A stretch of DNA of 64,000 nucleotides from Xanthomonas hydrangeae (GTDB taxonomy: Bacteria; Pseudomonadota; Gammaproteobacteria; Xanthomonadales; Xanthomonadaceae), in the NCBI GenBank assembly GCA_905142475.1, contig LR990730.1, forward strand, positions 1,550,001 to 1,614,000, written 5' to 3'. This document shows, in pieces, positions 26,348 through 35,846 of this stretch. Position 1 is the first letter of the stretch, and every line of letters starts with the position of its first letter. The notes under the pieces are model-generated. The model ran no database searches and was not told where the DNA came from. It worked only from the letters and a program-made list of their open reading frames with translations. The translations under genes were made by a program, and so were the position numbers.

Positions 26348-26875
26348 ATGACCCGCATCCGCCGCGCCACACCGGACGATGCCGAAGCGTTATCGCTGCT
26401 GGCCGCGCAAACCTTTACCGAAACCTTCGGGCATCTGTATCCGGAAGAAGACCTGCGCGGTTTTCTCGAAGAGACCTATGCGGTCGAGCGCGCGCGCATC
26501 GTGCTGGCGCATCCGGACTACGCGATCTGGCTGCTGGAGATGGACAACCTGCTGGTCGGCCATGCTGCCGCCGGGCCGTGCGGGCTGCCGCATGAAGACG
26601 TGCGCCCCGGCGATGGAGAGCTCAAGCGGCTGTATCTGCTGAAGGACTACCAGAACAGCGGCTGGGGCAGCCGCCTGTTCGAAACCACGCTGGAATGGCT
26701 TGAACGCAACGGCCCACGCACGCTGTGGATCGGCGTGTGGTCGGAAAATTTCGGCGCGCAACGCTTTTACGCCCGCTACGGATTCGAGAAAGTCGGAGAG
26801 TACGACTTCCCGGTCGGCAAGATTGTCGATCGCGAGCACATCCTGCGCCGCAAGCCGATCGTCGCGGCCGACTGA
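26348..26875 (+). CDS. GNAT-family N-acetyltransferase
   Basis: This 175-residue protein starts MTRIRRATPDDAEALSLLAA. It has the GNAT order: N-terminal strand-helix, GELKRLYLLKDYQNSGWGSR as the acetyl-CoA pyrophosphate loop (Q/RxxGxG/A-like, QNSGWGS), and WIGVWSENFGAQRFYARYGF as motif B. The substrate amine is unknown. The ATG at 26348 follows GAGAGGCTCC; an in-frame ATG at 26306 is less suitable. The heptad array ends 62 bases upstream and could affect expression. Confidence 0.88.
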   Translation: MTRIRRATPDDAEALSLLAAQTFTETFGHLYPEEDLRGFLEETYAVERARIVLAHPDYAIWLLEMDNLLVGHAAAGPCGLPHEDVRPGDGELKRLYLLKDYQNSGWGSRLFETTLEWLERNGPRTLWIGVWSENFGAQRFYARYGFEKVGEYDFPVGKIVDREHILRRKPIVAAD

Positions 26876-26938
26876 GCGCATGCAGGCGCCGTCCGCAGCA
26901 GCCCGGCGATCGCGCGCCACGTCCTGGAAACCGTGCTG

Positions 26939-27628
26939 ATGCCCAGCAGTTCCTCGGCATTTCCAGCTGCATCCAGACGCACCGCGCGCACTGCGCCGAC
27001 CACCGCCACCGCCGACGTGCTGCTGGTGCACGGCATCTGGAATACCGCGCACTGGCTGCTGCCGCTCGCGCGTCGCCTGCGTGCAGAGGGCCTGGCGCCT
27101 GCGCTGTTCGGCTACGCCAGCGTGCTCGGCGGCCCTGCGCGTGCGGTACCGCAGCTGATCGAACGCCTGCAGACGACCGGCGCGCAACTGCTGGTCTGTC
27201 ACAGCCTGGGCGGGCTGATGGCGTTGCAGGCCCTGCGCGCCGCGCCCGAGTTGCCGGTACGCCGTGTGGTCTGTCTGGGCTCGCCGTTATGCGGCAGCGC
27301 CGCCGCGCGCGGCCTGGCCCAACGTGGCGGGCAGTGGGCGTTGGGGCGTAGCGCGGGCTTGCTGCAGCAAGGGTTTGTGCAATGGGAGGGCGAGGCCGAG
27401 ATCGGTCAGGTCGCCGGCAATGTGGCGCGTGGGGTCGGGCGCTGGCTGGCGCCGCTGGACGGCGGCTCGGACGGCACCGTGGCGTTGGCCGAAACCCGCC
27501 TGCCCGGGCTGCGCGACCATTGCGTGGTGCCCGCCAGCCATAGCGGTCTGTTGCGCTCGCCCGAGGCCGCGCAGCAGGCGCTGAGCTTCCTGCGGACCGG
27601 CCGATTTCGCCACCGAGTCCGCCACTGA
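26939..27628 (+). CDS. Alpha/beta hydrolase
   Basis: This 229-residue protein of the alpha/beta fold has VLLVHGIWNTAHW as the oxyanion-hole strand-turn. CHSLGGLMAL is the nucleophile elbow with the catalytic Ser. GGSDGTVAL supplies a candidate acid and PASHSGLL the probable catalytic His. It resembles lipase-like esterases of the DUF676/PGAP1 type. Substrate unknown and no signal peptide evident. The gene starts 63 bases after the GNAT stop and may share its transcript. The ribosome site is weak (GGAAACC). Confidence 0.78.
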   Translation: MPSSSSAFPAASRRTARTAPTTATADVLLVHGIWNTAHWLLPLARRLRAEGLAPALFGYASVLGGPARAVPQLIERLQTTGAQLLVCHSLGGLMALQALRAAPELPVRRVVCLGSPLCGSAAARGLAQRGGQWALGRSAGLLQQGFVQWEGEAEIGQVAGNVARGVGRWLAPLDGGSDGTVALAETRLPGLRDHCVVPASHSGLLRSPEAAQQALSFLRTGRFRHRVRH

Positions 27629-27703
27629 ACGCTGCCGCCCCGGTGCGGGCGAGCAATCAGGTAAAATCCGCGCCCTGTCATTCAAGCCAGTCTGGAATCA
27701 CCC

Positions 27704-28432
27704 ATGGGTAGAGGCCCCTCCATCGAAGGCCGCAAGAACGCCTCCGACGCCAAACGCGGCAAGATGTTCACCAAGATCATCCGCGAGATCAGCGTGGCCG
27801 CGCGCGGCGGCGGTGGCGATCCGTCCAACAACCCGCGCCTGCGCGTGGCGGTGGACAAGGGCTTGTCGGCGAACATGTCCAAGGACGTGATCGAGCGCGC
27901 CATCAAGAAAGCCACCGGCGAGCTGGAAGGCGTGGAATACGAGGAAGTGCGCTACGAGGGTTACGCCCCCGGCGGCGTGGCGGTGATCGTGGACTGCCTG
28001 ACCGACAACCGCGTGCGCGCGGTGGCCGACGTGCGCCATGCCTTCAGCAAGTGCGGCGGCAACATGGGCACCGACGGCTCGGTGGCCTTCATGTTCAAGC
28101 GCCTGGGCGTGCTCAGCTTTGCGGCCGGCACCGACGAGGACACCCTCACCGACGCGGCGATCGAAGCCGGCGCCGACGACGTGGTGGTGTACCCGGAAGA
28201 CGGCGCCATCGACGTGCTGACCGCCCCGGACGCCTTTGCCCAGGTCAAGCAGGCGCTCGCCGCCGCCGGCCTGGAGCCGGTGCATGCGGAAATCACCTTC
28301 CGCGCCGAAAACGACATCGCCGTCGACGGCGACACCGCCCTGCAGGTCCGCAAGCTGCTCGACATGCTCGAAGACCTGGACGACGTGCAGGACGTGTATT
28401 CGAACGTCGATCAGTCGAGTCTCGGCGCTTGA
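27704..28432 (+). CDS. yebC: YebC/PmpR-family protein
   Basis: This 242-residue protein starts [20 protein letters not shown], followed by the invariant DPSNNPRLR and [20 protein letters not shown] stretches. Length and all blocks match the YebC family. Members were called transcriptional regulators; more recent work links some of them to relief of ribosome stalling. It is placed directly before ruvC, as in many proteobacteria. Confidence 0.95.
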   Translation: MGRGPSIEGRKNASDAKRGKMFTKIIREISVAARGGGGDPSNNPRLRVAVDKGLSANMSKDVIERAIKKATGELEGVEYEEVRYEGYAPGGVAVIVDCLTDNRVRAVADVRHAFSKCGGNMGTDGSVAFMFKRLGVLSFAAGTDEDTLTDAAIEAGADDVVVYPEDGAIDVLTAPDAFAQVKQALAAAGLEPVHAEITFRAENDIAVDGDTALQVRKLLDMLEDLDDVQDVYSNVDQSSLGA

Positions 28433-28438
28433 AGCGCC

Positions 28439-28553
28439 GGGAATCGGGAATGGAGAATCGGGAATTGAAACAGCTGCATCCTGCATTGCTCGGCAGCGTC
28501 CGGCATGCCAGGAGACCGCGTTACCCATTCCCGATTCCCGACTCCCCATTCCC
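28439..28553. repeat. Heptad palindrome filling the yebC-ruvC gap
   Basis: The left arm has four units (28439-28466: GGGAATC, GGGAATG, GAGAATC, GGGAATT). The right arm has four inverted units (28526-28553: CATTCCC, GATTCCC, GACTCCC, CATTCCC). A 59-nt interior separates them. It begins 6 bases after the yebC stop and ends 9 bases before the ruvC ATG, so any ruvC initiation signal lies in or beside the right arm. Confidence 0.9.
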
Positions 28554-28562
28554 GGCCGCTCG

Positions 28563-29087
28563 ATGACCCGCATCCTCGGCATCGACCCCGGCTCCCAGCG
28601 CACCGGGGTTGGCGTCATCGACATCGACGAGAGCGGTCGCAGCCGGCATGTCTATCACGCGCCGCTGGTGCTGCTGGGCGAGGGCGACTTTGCGCAGCGG
28701 CTCAAGCGCCTGCTGCACGGGCTGGGCGAGGTGATCGACACCTACCAGCCGCAGGAAGTGGCGATCGAAAAGGTCTTCATGGGCAAGAGTGCCGACTCGG
28801 CGCTCAAGCTCGGCCACGCGCGCGGTGCGGCGATCTGCGCGGTCGTGCTACGCGACCTGCCGGTACATGAGTACGCTGCCACCGAGATCAAGCTGGCGCT
28901 GGTCGGCAAGGGCGGGGCGGACAAGGTGCAGGTCCAGCACATGCTCGGCATCATGCTCAACCTGAAAGGCAAGCTGCAGCCCGACGCCGCCGACGCACTG
29001 GCAGTGGCCATCACTCACGCCCACGTGCGCGCCACCGCGCAACGCCTGGGCGTCAATACCCAACAGGCCTGGAGCCGTAAGAAATGA
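28563..29087 (+). CDS. ruvC: Holliday junction resolvase RuvC
   Basis: This 174-residue endonuclease cuts four-way DNA junctions together with RuvAB. The catalytic acids are visible: Asp in [13 protein letters not shown], Glu in VAIEKVFMG and the Asp pair in [11 protein letters not shown]. Length is normal. The start is ATG 28563 ([10 protein letters not shown]), as in the family. No Shine-Dalgarno-like purine run precedes it; the upstream bases are the C-rich right arm of the heptad palindrome. Confidence 0.97.
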   Translation: MTRILGIDPGSQRTGVGVIDIDESGRSRHVYHAPLVLLGEGDFAQRLKRLLHGLGEVIDTYQPQEVAIEKVFMGKSADSALKLGHARGAAICAVVLRDLPVHEYAATEIKLALVGKGGADKVQVQHMLGIMLNLKGKLQPDAADALAVAITHAHVRATAQRLGVNTQQAWSRKK

Positions 29088-29092
29088 GTATC

Positions 29093-29183
29093 GGGAATCG
29101 GGAATCGGGAATCGGGAATAGCAACAGCAGAGTCCAGGGCAGCGAGCGCTCTTGCGATTCCCGATTCCCGATTCCCGATTCCC
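29093..29183. repeat. Heptad palindrome filling the ruvC-ruvA gap
   Basis: Four left units (29093-29120, GGGAATC x3 and GGGAATA) and four perfect inverted units (29156-29183, GATTCCC x4) enclose a 35-nt interior. It starts 5 bases after the ruvC stop and ends 22 bases before the ruvA ATG. The arms could form a stem of about 28 bp in mRNA. Confidence 0.92.
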
Positions 29184-29205
29184 GGCACCGCCCCGGCGGT
29201 GCCCA

Positions 29206-29790
29206 ATGATCGGCCGCCTGCGCGGGATCCTGGCCTACAAGCAGCCGCCGTGGCTGGTGATCGATGTCGGTGGGGTGGGGTATGAGCTGGAGGCGCCGAT
29301 GAGCACGTTCTACGACCTGCCCGATGTCGGTCGCGACGTGATCCTGTTCACCCACTACGCGCAGAAGGAAGACAGCGTGTCGCTGTACGGGTTCCTGCGC
29401 GAAGGCGAGCGCAGGCTGTTCCGCGACGTGCAGAAGGTCACCGGCATCGGCGCCAAGATCGCGCTGGCGGTGTTGTCCGGGGTCAGCGTGGACGAGTTCG
29501 CCCGCCTGATCACCAGCGGCGACATCACCGCGCTGACCCGCATCCCCGGCATCGGCAAGAAGACCGCCGAGCGCATGGTGGTGGAGCTGCGCGACCGCGC
29601 CGCCGACTTCAGCAGTGGCGCGCCGATCACCGGCCAGCTCGGTCCGGATGCGGTGTCCGAAGCCACGGTGGCCTTGCAGCAACTGGGTTACAAGCCGGCC
29701 GAGGCCGCACGCATGGCACGCGAGGCCGGGGCAGAAGGCGACGAAGTCGCCACGGTCATTCGCAAGGCCCTCCAGGCCGCGCTCCGCTAG
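29206..29790 (+). CDS. ruvA: Holliday junction DNA helicase subunit RuvA
   Basis: This 194-residue protein forms the tetramer that holds a Holliday junction and loads RuvB. Domain I starts [20 protein letters not shown]. The two helix-hairpin-helix motifs [15 protein letters not shown] and [18 protein letters not shown] are intact, and domain III (residues about 150-194) contacts RuvB. The ATG at 29206 is the family start. The preceding bases CCGCCCCGGCGGTGCCCA form a small hairpin and contain no clear ribosome site. Confidence 0.97.
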   Translation: MIGRLRGILAYKQPPWLVIDVGGVGYELEAPMSTFYDLPDVGRDVILFTHYAQKEDSVSLYGFLREGERRLFRDVQKVTGIGAKIALAVLSGVSVDEFARLITSGDITALTRIPGIGKKTAERMVVELRDRAADFSSGAPITGQLGPDAVSEATVALQQLGYKPAEAARMAREAGAEGDEVATVIRKALQAALR

Positions 29791-29842
29791 GCTGCGCTGT
29801 CTTCCTCTCCTTCACGCCACTTGGCGATACCCTGCCCACTTC

Positions 29843-31750
29843 ATGTCCCAGACCCCCACTTCCGCAGCTGGCCACGGCCATGCGCCTGCCAATAGCCATA
29901 TGGCCTTGGTCATCGGCGCCATCGGCGTCGTCTTCGGCGATATCGGCACCAGTCCGCTGTACACCCTCAAGGAGGCGTTCTCGCCGCACTACGGGCTGAC
30001 CAGCGATCACGACACCGTGCTGGGCGTGCTGTCGCTGGCGTTCTGGGCGTTGATGGTCACGGTGACGCTCAAGTACGTCACCATCATCATGCGCGCCGAC
30101 AACGAGGGCGAGGGCGGCATCATGGCGCTGATGGCGCTGACCCAGCGCACCATGCGCAACGGGTCGCGCTCGGCGTATGTGGTCGGCATCCTGGGCATCT
30201 TCGGCGCCTCGCTGTTCTTCGGCGATGGCGTGATCACCCCGGCCATCTCGGTGATGGGCGCAGTGGAGGGCCTGGAAATCGCCGCGCCCAGCCTGCATCC
30301 CTTCATCGTGCCGATCACCGTGGTGGTGCTGCTGGTGGTGTTCATGGTGCAGCGCTTCGGTACCGAAAAGGTCGGCAAGGTGTTCGGCCCGATCACCTGC
30401 CTGTGGTTTCTGTCGCTGGGGGCGATCGGCATCTGGAACATCGTCGATGCGCCGGAAGTGATGAAGGCCTTCAACCCGTGGTGGGCGATCCGCTTCTTCA
30501 TGGAGCATGGCTGGCACGGGGTGTTCATTCTCGGCGCCGTGGTGCTGGCCGTGACCGGTGGCGAAGCCTTGTATGCGGACATGGGCCACTTCGGCGCCAG
30601 GCCGATCCGCCACGGCTGGTATTTCTTCGTACTGCCGATGCTGCTGCTCAATTACCTGGGCCAGGGCGCGCTGGTGCTCAATCATCCGTCGGCGCTGAAG
30701 AACCCGTTCTTCGAGGCTGTGCCGGGCTGGGCGCTGTATCCGATGATCATCCTGGCCACGCTGGCGGCGGTGATCGCCTCGCAGGCGGTGATCACCGGTG
30801 CGTATTCGGTGGCGCGCCAGGCGATGCAGCTGGGCTACATCCCGCGCATGCTGATCAAGCACACCTCGCGCACCACCATCGGGCAGATCTACGTGCCCGG
30901 CATCAACTGGCTGTTGATGGTGATGGTGATCGCGCTGGTGCTGATCTTCCGCAGCTCCACCAATCTGGCCGTGGCCTACGGCATCTCGGTCTCGATGACC
31001 ATGTTGATCGACACCTTGCTGCTGGCGCTGGTGGCGCGTTCGCTGTGGCCGCGCTGGCGCAACTGGGTGCTGCCGCTGTGCGTGGTGTTCTTCATCATCG
31101 AGCTGGCCTTTGTCATCGCCAACGGCGCCAAGCTGCTACAGGGCGCCTGGTTCCCGCTGGCGCTGGGCATCGTGGTGTTCACCCTGATGCGCACCTGGCG
31201 CCGCGGCCGTGCGCTGCTGCGCGAGGAAATCCGCAAGGACGGTATCCGCATCGACAGCTTTTTGCCGGGCCTGATGCTGGCCCCGCCGGCGCGCGTGCCG
31301 GGCATGGCGGTGTTCCTCACCGCCGACCCGATGGTCGTGCCGCATGCGCTGATGCACAACCTCAAGCACAACAAGGTGCTGCACGAGCGCAACATCTTCC
31401 TCAACGTCGACACCTTGCCGATTCCGTATGCGCCGGCCGACAAACGCCTGCAGATCGAATCGATCGGCGACGAGTTCTATCGCGTCTACGTGCGCTTCGG
31501 CTTCATGGAAACCCCCGACGTGCCGCTGGCATTGATGCGTTCCTGCGACCAGGGCGGCATCCATTTCGACCCGATGGACACCACCTTCTTCGCCAGCCGC
31601 GAGACCATCGTGGCCAGCGCCAACCGCGGCATGCCGATCTGGCGCGACAAGCTGTTCGCGCTGATGCATCGCAACGCCGCCCCGGCGACAGGTTTCTTCC
31701 GCATCCCCGGCAACCGGTTGGTGGAGTTGGGCGCGCAGGTCGAGATCTGA
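29843..31750 (+). CDS. kup: Potassium uptake protein Kup
   Basis: This 635-residue inner-membrane K+/H+ symporter has about 12 transmembrane segments and a long cytoplasmic C-terminal domain. The hallmark [20 protein letters not shown] is near residues 27-46, followed by [22 protein letters not shown] and [18 protein letters not shown] segments. The start is ATG 29843 ([10 protein letters not shown]). A longer in-frame upstream extension overlaps ruvA and is rejected. The gene sits between ruvA and ruvB, splitting a gene set that is usually adjacent. Confidence 0.96.
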   Translation: MSQTPTSAAGHGHAPANSHMALVIGAIGVVFGDIGTSPLYTLKEAFSPHYGLTSDHDTVLGVLSLAFWALMVTVTLKYVTIIMRADNEGEGGIMALMALTQRTMRNGSRSAYVVGILGIFGASLFFGDGVITPAISVMGAVEGLEIAAPSLHPFIVPITVVVLLVVFMVQRFGTEKVGKVFGPITCLWFLSLGAIGIWNIVDAPEVMKAFNPWWAIRFFMEHGWHGVFILGAVVLAVTGGEALYADMGHFGARPIRHGWYFFVLPMLLLNYLGQGALVLNHPSALKNPFFEAVPGWALYPMIILATLAAVIASQAVITGAYSVARQAMQLGYIPRMLIKHTSRTTIGQIYVPGINWLLMVMVIALVLIFRSSTNLAVAYGISVSMTMLIDTLLLALVARSLWPRWRNWVLPLCVVFFIIELAFVIANGAKLLQGAWFPLALGIVVFTLMRTWRRGRALLREEIRKDGIRIDSFLPGLMLAPPARVPGMAVFLTADPMVVPHALMHNLKHNKVLHERNIFLNVDTLPIPYAPADKRLQIESIGDEFYRVYVRFGFMETPDVPLALMRSCDQGGIHFDPMDTTFFASRETIVASANRGMPIWRDKLFALMHRNAAPATGFFRIPGNRLVELGAQVEI

Positions 31751-31773
31751 GGCCGCGACAGCGTCGCGGCCTT

Positions 31774-31919
31774 GGGAATCGGGAGGCGGGAATGGGGAAT
31801 AGGAAAAGCAACGGCCTGCGCCAGCCCGAGACACTCGGCGGCGGCTGAAAAGGGCACCAGCCGTGCCGGTAACCGCTACTATTGTCCGCTCGATTCCCCA
31901 TTCTCGATTCCCCATTCCC
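31774..31919. repeat. Heptad palindrome in the kup-ruvB gap
   Basis: The left arm is 31774-31801 (GGGAATC, GGGAGGC, GGGAATG, GGGAATA) and the right arm is 31892-31919 (GATTCCC, CATTCTC, GATTCCC, CATTCCC), with a 90-nt interior. It begins 23 bases after the kup stop and ends 9 bases before the ruvB ATG. Confidence 0.9.
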
Positions 31920-31928
31920 GGCTTTTCA

Positions 31929-32966
31929 ATGGACCGCATCATCGCCAGCAGCGCCACCCGGGAAGACGATGCCGCCGATGCGAGCATCCGCCCCAAGCGA
32001 CTTGCCGATTATCTCGGCCAGCAGCCGGTGCGCGAGCAGATGGATATCTACATCCAGGCGGCCAAGGCGCGTGGCGAGGCGATGGATCACGTGTTGATCT
32101 TCGGCCCGCCGGGCCTGGGCAAGACCACGCTCAGTCATGTCATCGCCAACGAGCTCGGGGTGAGCCTGCGTTCGACCTCCGGCCCGGTGATCGAAAAAGC
32201 CGGTGATCTGGCCGCGCTGCTGACCAACCTGCAACCGCACGATGTGCTGTTCATCGACGAGATCCACCGGCTCTCGCCGGTGGTGGAAGAAGTGCTGTAT
32301 CCGGCGATGGAAGATTTCCAGATCGACATCATGATCGGCGACGGCCCGGCCGCGCGCTCGATCAAGATCGACCTGCCGCCGTTCACCCTGATCGGTGCCA
32401 CCACCCGTGCCGGCCTGCTGACCGCGCCATTGCGCGACCGCTTCGGCATCGTGCAGCGGCTGGAGTTCTATTCGCCGGAAGAGCTGACCCGCATCGTGAT
32501 CCGCTCTGCCGCAATCCTGGGCATCGACTGCACGCCCGATGGCGCCGCCGAGATCGCACGCCGCGCGCGCGGCACCCCGCGCATCGCCAATCGGCTGCTG
32601 CGGCGGGTGCGCGACTTCGCCCAGGTCAAGGCGTCCGGTCATATCGATTTGCCTGTGGCGCAGGCGGCGATGCAGATGCTCAAGGTCGACCCGGAAGGTT
32701 TTGACGAGCTCGATCGGCGCATGCTGCGGGTGATCGTCGATCACTTCGACGGCGGCCCGGTCGGGGTGGAATCGCTGGCCGCCTCGCTGTCGGAAGAACG
32801 TGGCACCCTGGAAGACGTGATCGAGCCCTATCTGATCCAGCAGGGCTTTCTGATCCGCACCGCGCGCGGGCGCATGGCCACCAACAAGGCCTATCGCCAC
32901 CTCGGGCTCAAGCCCAAGGCCGCGCCGGCACCGGACCTGTTCGTGGAGGACGAGGATGTCGGTTGA
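31929..32966 (+). CDS. ruvB: Holliday junction branch migration ATPase RuvB
   Basis: This 345-residue AAA+ motor drives branch migration with RuvA. Walker A is [16 protein letters not shown] (about residues 54-70) and Walker B is [12 protein letters not shown]. Sensor 1 is [11 protein letters not shown], and a C-terminal winged helix contains [17 protein letters not shown]. The start [15 protein letters not shown] at 31929 fits the family; the C-rich heptad arm and GGCTTTTCA, rather than a ribosome site, lie just before it. It overlaps ybgC by 11 bases. Confidence 0.97.
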   Translation: MDRIIASSATREDDAADASIRPKRLADYLGQQPVREQMDIYIQAAKARGEAMDHVLIFGPPGLGKTTLSHVIANELGVSLRSTSGPVIEKAGDLAALLTNLQPHDVLFIDEIHRLSPVVEEVLYPAMEDFQIDIMIGDGPAARSIKIDLPPFTLIGATTRAGLLTAPLRDRFGIVQRLEFYSPEELTRIVIRSAAILGIDCTPDGAAEIARRARGTPRIANRLLRRVRDFAQVKASGHIDLPVAQAAMQMLKVDPEGFDELDRRMLRVIVDHFDGGPVGVESLAASLSEERGTLEDVIEPYLIQQGFLIRTARGRMATNKAYRHLGLKPKAAPAPDLFVEDEDVG

Positions 32967-33387
32967 TCCCCGATTCAGTTGGCCGACACGCGTGTATTGG
33001 GAAGATACCGACGCAGGTGGGGTGGTCTACCACGCGCGCTACGTCGCCTTCATGGAGCGTGCGCGCACGGAGTGGATGCGCGCGGCCGGTTACGGGCAGG
33101 AACGCCTGCGCCAGCAGCACGATCTGGTGTTCGCGGTCCGCTCGATGCAACTGGATTTCCTCAAACCGGCCCGGCTCGACGACGCGCTGTCGGTGTCGGC
33201 GGTGTTGCTCAGATGCAAACGTGCCAGCCTGCTGTTCGCGCAGTCGGTGCGTCGCGAGGGTGAAGTGCTGCTGACCGCGCAGGTGCGCATTGCCGCACTC
33301 GGTGCCAGCGACTTCCGTCCGCGCGGGATGGACGATGCGCTCTACGATGTGTTGAAAGCTTTAGAAACCACAGAATCAGAAGACTGA
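32956..33387 (+). CDS. ybgC: Acyl-CoA thioesterase YbgC (Tol-Pal associated)
   Basis: This 143-residue hotdog-fold protein has the 4HBT motif [20 protein letters not shown], whose Asp is catalytic. The YbgC group hydrolyses short acyl-CoA esters and is encoded at the head of tol-pal operons, as here. The start overlaps the end of ruvB by 11 bases, implying translational coupling, and tolQ follows after 11 bases. Confidence 0.93.
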   Translation: MSVDPRFSWPTRVYWEDTDAGGVVYHARYVAFMERARTEWMRAAGYGQERLRQQHDLVFAVRSMQLDFLKPARLDDALSVSAVLLRCKRASLLFAQSVRREGEVLLTAQVRIAALGASDFRPRGMDDALYDVLKALETTESED

Positions 33388-33398
33388 GGAACAAACGG

Positions 33399-34178
33399 AT
33401 GTCGATTGCATTGCTCCTGGCCCTGCAGGACACGGTAGTGGAAGCACTACCGCAGGACGTTGCCGCCGCTGCGGCACAGACCGCCAGCGTGGCGCACAAC
33501 AGCGGCATCAACTATGTCGAGTTGATCCTGCGGGCGAGCATCCCGGTCAAGATCATCGTGCTGTTGCTGCTGATCGGCTCGTTCATCAGCTGGGTGATCA
33601 TTTTCCGCAAGGCGCGCGCCTTCAAGCAGGCCAACCGCGAGGCGGACGAGTTCGAAAACCGCTTCTGGTCCGGCGCCGATCTGGCCAAGCTCTATGCCTC
33701 GGCCACCGATCGCAACCGCACCGTCGGCGGCCTGGAGTCGATGTTCGAAAGCGGCTTCCGCGAATTTTCGCGCCTGCGCGATCGCCGTCGCCTGGATGGC
33801 CGGGTGCAGCTGGAAGGCGCCCAGCGCGCCATGCGCACCGCCTTCACTCGCGAAGTCGACCAGCTCGAGCGCAATCTCGAATTGCTGGCCAATATCGGCT
33901 CCACCGCGCCGTATGTGGGTCTGGTCGGCACCGTGTTCGGCATCATGGTGACCATGCACGACATGGTCAGCAGCGGCGAGCAGGCCGGTATCGCTGCCGT
34001 GGCACCGGGTATTTCCGAAGCCTTGTTCGCCACCGCCATCGGCCTGTTCGTGGCGATTCCCGCCGTGTGGGCCTACAACCGCTTCACCACCCGCGTGGAA
34101 CGGCTGTCGGTGCGTTACGAAACCTTCGCCGACGAGTTCAGCTCGATCCTGCAGCGCCAGGCCGGCGCCGACGAGTGA
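33399..34178 (+). CDS. tolQ: Tol-Pal inner-membrane proton channel subunit TolQ
   Basis: This 259-residue MotA/TolQ/ExbB-family protein has three membrane segments: about residues 43-68 (VKIIVLLLLIGSFISWVIIF), about 165-188 (STAPYVGLVGTVFGIMVTM) and about 200-228. The conserved GLVGTVFGIM and ISEALFATAIGLFVAIPAV stretches line the proton path with TolR. The complex energises TolA for outer-membrane constriction at division. A ribosome site (GAGGAACAAACGG) precedes the ATG. Confidence 0.96.
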   Translation: MSIALLLALQDTVVEALPQDVAAAAAQTASVAHNSGINYVELILRASIPVKIIVLLLLIGSFISWVIIFRKARAFKQANREADEFENRFWSGADLAKLYASATDRNRTVGGLESMFESGFREFSRLRDRRRLDGRVQLEGAQRAMRTAFTREVDQLERNLELLANIGSTAPYVGLVGTVFGIMVTMHDMVSSGEQAGIAAVAPGISEALFATAIGLFVAIPAVWAYNRFTTRVERLSVRYETFADEFSSILQRQAGADE

Positions 34179-34214
34179 TGCCGCTGCCTCGCAACAGCCG
34201 GTTTGCATGCGAGT

Positions 34215-34350
34215 GCCTCGCAGACGCGCGCACCTTCGTGTGCGGGGACAGGATGGGCAAGGCCCTCGCGACAGTGCGCACACGCATGTGCGAGGGATCG
34301 GATGGGCGAGTCCCTCGCAAGAGCCCGCATATCCATGTGCGGGGGGTTAA
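34215..34350 (+). repeat. Imperfect 48-bp direct repeats between tolQ and tolR
   Basis: Nearly three units begin with CCTCGC at 34216, 34264 and 34313 (period 48-49). Each contains a stem-forming GCGCAC/GTGTGCGGGG-type segment, and the first two end GGATGGGCAAG or GGATGGGCGAG. The middle unit closes as CCCTCGC...GCGAGGG. The repeats occupy almost the whole 188-base gap inside the operon, where most tolQ-tolR pairs have little spacing. Confidence 0.8.
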
Positions 34351-34366
34351 ATAGGAACGTGTCGCG

Positions 34367-34816
34367 ATGATTTCCAGTATTTCCCGCCGTAAGAAGCGCA
34401 AGCTCAAATCCGACATCAACGTCGTGCCGTACATCGACGTGATGCTGGTGCTGTTGATCATCTTCATGGTGACCGCGCCGCTGTTGACCCTGAGCACCGA
34501 CGTCAACCTGCCGAGCTCGCGCGCCAAGGCGCTGGAGAGCAAGCAGGACCCGATCGTGGTGGTGGTTGCCGCCGACGGCCAGCTCGCACTGCAGTTGCCC
34601 AAGGGCAAGCCGCAGGCGATGGACGTGGCCGCGCTGCAGGCGCAGCTGGCCGCCATCGTGGCGCAGGACAAAGAGGCACGCGTGGTGGTGGCCGGCGATC
34701 GCGCCGCGCCGTATCAGAAGATCATGGACGCCATCGATGTGCTCAAGCAGGCCAAGGTCGAAAAGGTCGGCCTGATTTCCGACTCTGGCGGTGTTGCAGG
34801 TAGCGATGCACGCTGA
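34367..34816 (+). CDS. tolR: Tol-Pal subunit TolR
   Basis: This 149-residue ExbD/TolR-family protein has one N-terminal membrane helix (about residues 22-42). That helix contains VVPYIDVMLVLLIIFMVTAP, whose Asp is the proton-carrying residue. A periplasmic domain follows and includes VVVVAADGQLALQLP and VVAGDRAAPYQKIMDAID. The protein works with TolQ as the motor stator. The 3' end overlaps the tolA start by 11 bases. Confidence 0.96.
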   Translation: MISSISRRKKRKLKSDINVVPYIDVMLVLLIIFMVTAPLLTLSTDVNLPSSRAKALESKQDPIVVVVAADGQLALQLPKGKPQAMDVAALQAQLAAIVAQDKEARVVVAGDRAAPYQKIMDAIDVLKQAKVEKVGLISDSGGVAGSDAR

Positions 34817-35846
34817 CGCACTCCCCACCCAGACCGCGCGCGAGGATGGCTGGTTCCGACCGGTCGCTTTGGCCCTGGTCGTGCATGTGCTGGTCGCGCT
34901 GGTGTTCATCGCCGGCTGGCTGTGGTCACCCGAACGTTCGGTCGAACCGGCCGCTGGCGATCCCAGCATGGAAGCCTCGCTGGACGTGTCCGCAGCCGAA
35001 GCGCGCGTTGCGCGGCAGGCGTTGAAGGCGACCCCGGTGGAGACGCCGCCGCCCCCGCCTGCACCGGTGCCCGAACCGGCGCCGGAAGAAAGCGTGCCGC
35101 CACCGCAGCCGATCCCCGAGCCACGCCCGCAGGATGCGCCCACGCCGCAACAGGCGCAGGCACAGGAGCGCGTGGCCCAGCCGGACAAGGTCGATCAGGA
35201 GCGGGTCGACGCACTGGCGCTGTCGGCGGAAAAGGCCAAGCAGGAACAGGAAGCCAAGCGCCGCCAGGAGCAGATCGACCTCACCGAGCGCAAACGCCAG
35301 GAAGAGGCCGAGCAGAAACTGCGCCTGGCCAAGCAGCAGGAAGAGGCCGACGCCAAGAAGAAGCAGGCTGCCGCACAGCAGGCCGAAGATGCCGAACGCC
35401 AGAAGAAGATTGCCGATATCCGCCGGCAGCGCGAACAGGCCACCAAGGAAGCCGCACTGGCCGAGCAGAAGCTGCGCCAGGTGGCCGCCGCACGTGCGCA
35501 ACAGGCGTCTTCGGCCGCCGCTGCCACTGCCCAACCGACTGCAGGACAGGGCGGCACCAACACCGACCTGTCGGCCAAGTACGCTGCGGCCATCCAGCAG
35601 AAGGTGTTGGGACAGTGGGTGCGCCCGCCGTCGGTGCCGCCGGGTCAGAAATGCACCATCAACATCCGCCAATTGCCGGGCGGGCAGGTGATGGAAGCCA
35701 AGGTCGCGCCGGGCTGCCCGTACGACGAGGCCGGCCAACGCTCGATCGAGGCCGCCGTGCTGAGCGCACAGCCGCTGCCGTATCGCGGCTACGAATCGGT
35801 GTTCCAGCGCAATCTGACCTTTGTGTTCACTGCGCAGGATCAGTAA
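34806..35846 (+). CDS. tolA: Tol-Pal periplasm-spanning protein TolA
   Basis: This 346-residue protein starts at ATG 34806 (MHADALPTQTARED) with AGGT just upstream; a GTG at 34791 is less likely. There is one inner-membrane helix (about residues 17-38, VALALVVHVLVALVFIAGWL). Next comes a Pro-rich stretch, then a long charged Ala/Lys/Glu/Gln coiled coil (about 115-240). The C-terminal domain (about 260-346) has CTINIRQLPGG and AVLSAQPLPYRGYE, which contacts TolB and Pal. Confidence 0.93.
   Translation: MHADALPTQTAREDGWFRPVALALVVHVLVALVFIAGWLWSPERSVEPAAGDPSMEASLDVSAAEARVARQALKATPVETPPPPPAPVPEPAPEESVPPPQPIPEPRPQDAPTPQQAQAQERVAQPDKVDQERVDALALSAEKAKQEQEAKRRQEQIDLTERKRQEEAEQKLRLAKQQEEADAKKKQAAAQQAEDAERQKKIADIRRQREQATKEAALAEQKLRQVAAARAQQASSAAAATAQPTAGQGGTNTDLSAKYAAAIQQKVLGQWVRPPSVPPGQKCTINIRQLPGGQVMEAKVAPGCPYDEAGQRSIEAAVLSAQPLPYRGYESVFQRNLTFVFTAQDQ

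Noticed and set aside
29615..29842. Longer upstream start for Kup
   Set aside because: The extension overlaps ruvA in another frame and its product is unlike Kup; the family start fits ATG 29843.
28439..31919. Heptad repeats as a CRISPR array
   Set aside because: Units are 7 bp, contiguous and arranged as inverted arms; there are no regular spacers and no cas genes.
34215..34350. tolQ-tolR repeats as a CRISPR array
   Set aside because: Fewer than three imperfect units, no constant repeat with variable spacers, and they lie inside an operon.
34791..34805. GTG start for TolA
   Set aside because: The ATG at 34806 has a better-spaced AGGT and gives a normal N-terminus before the membrane helix.
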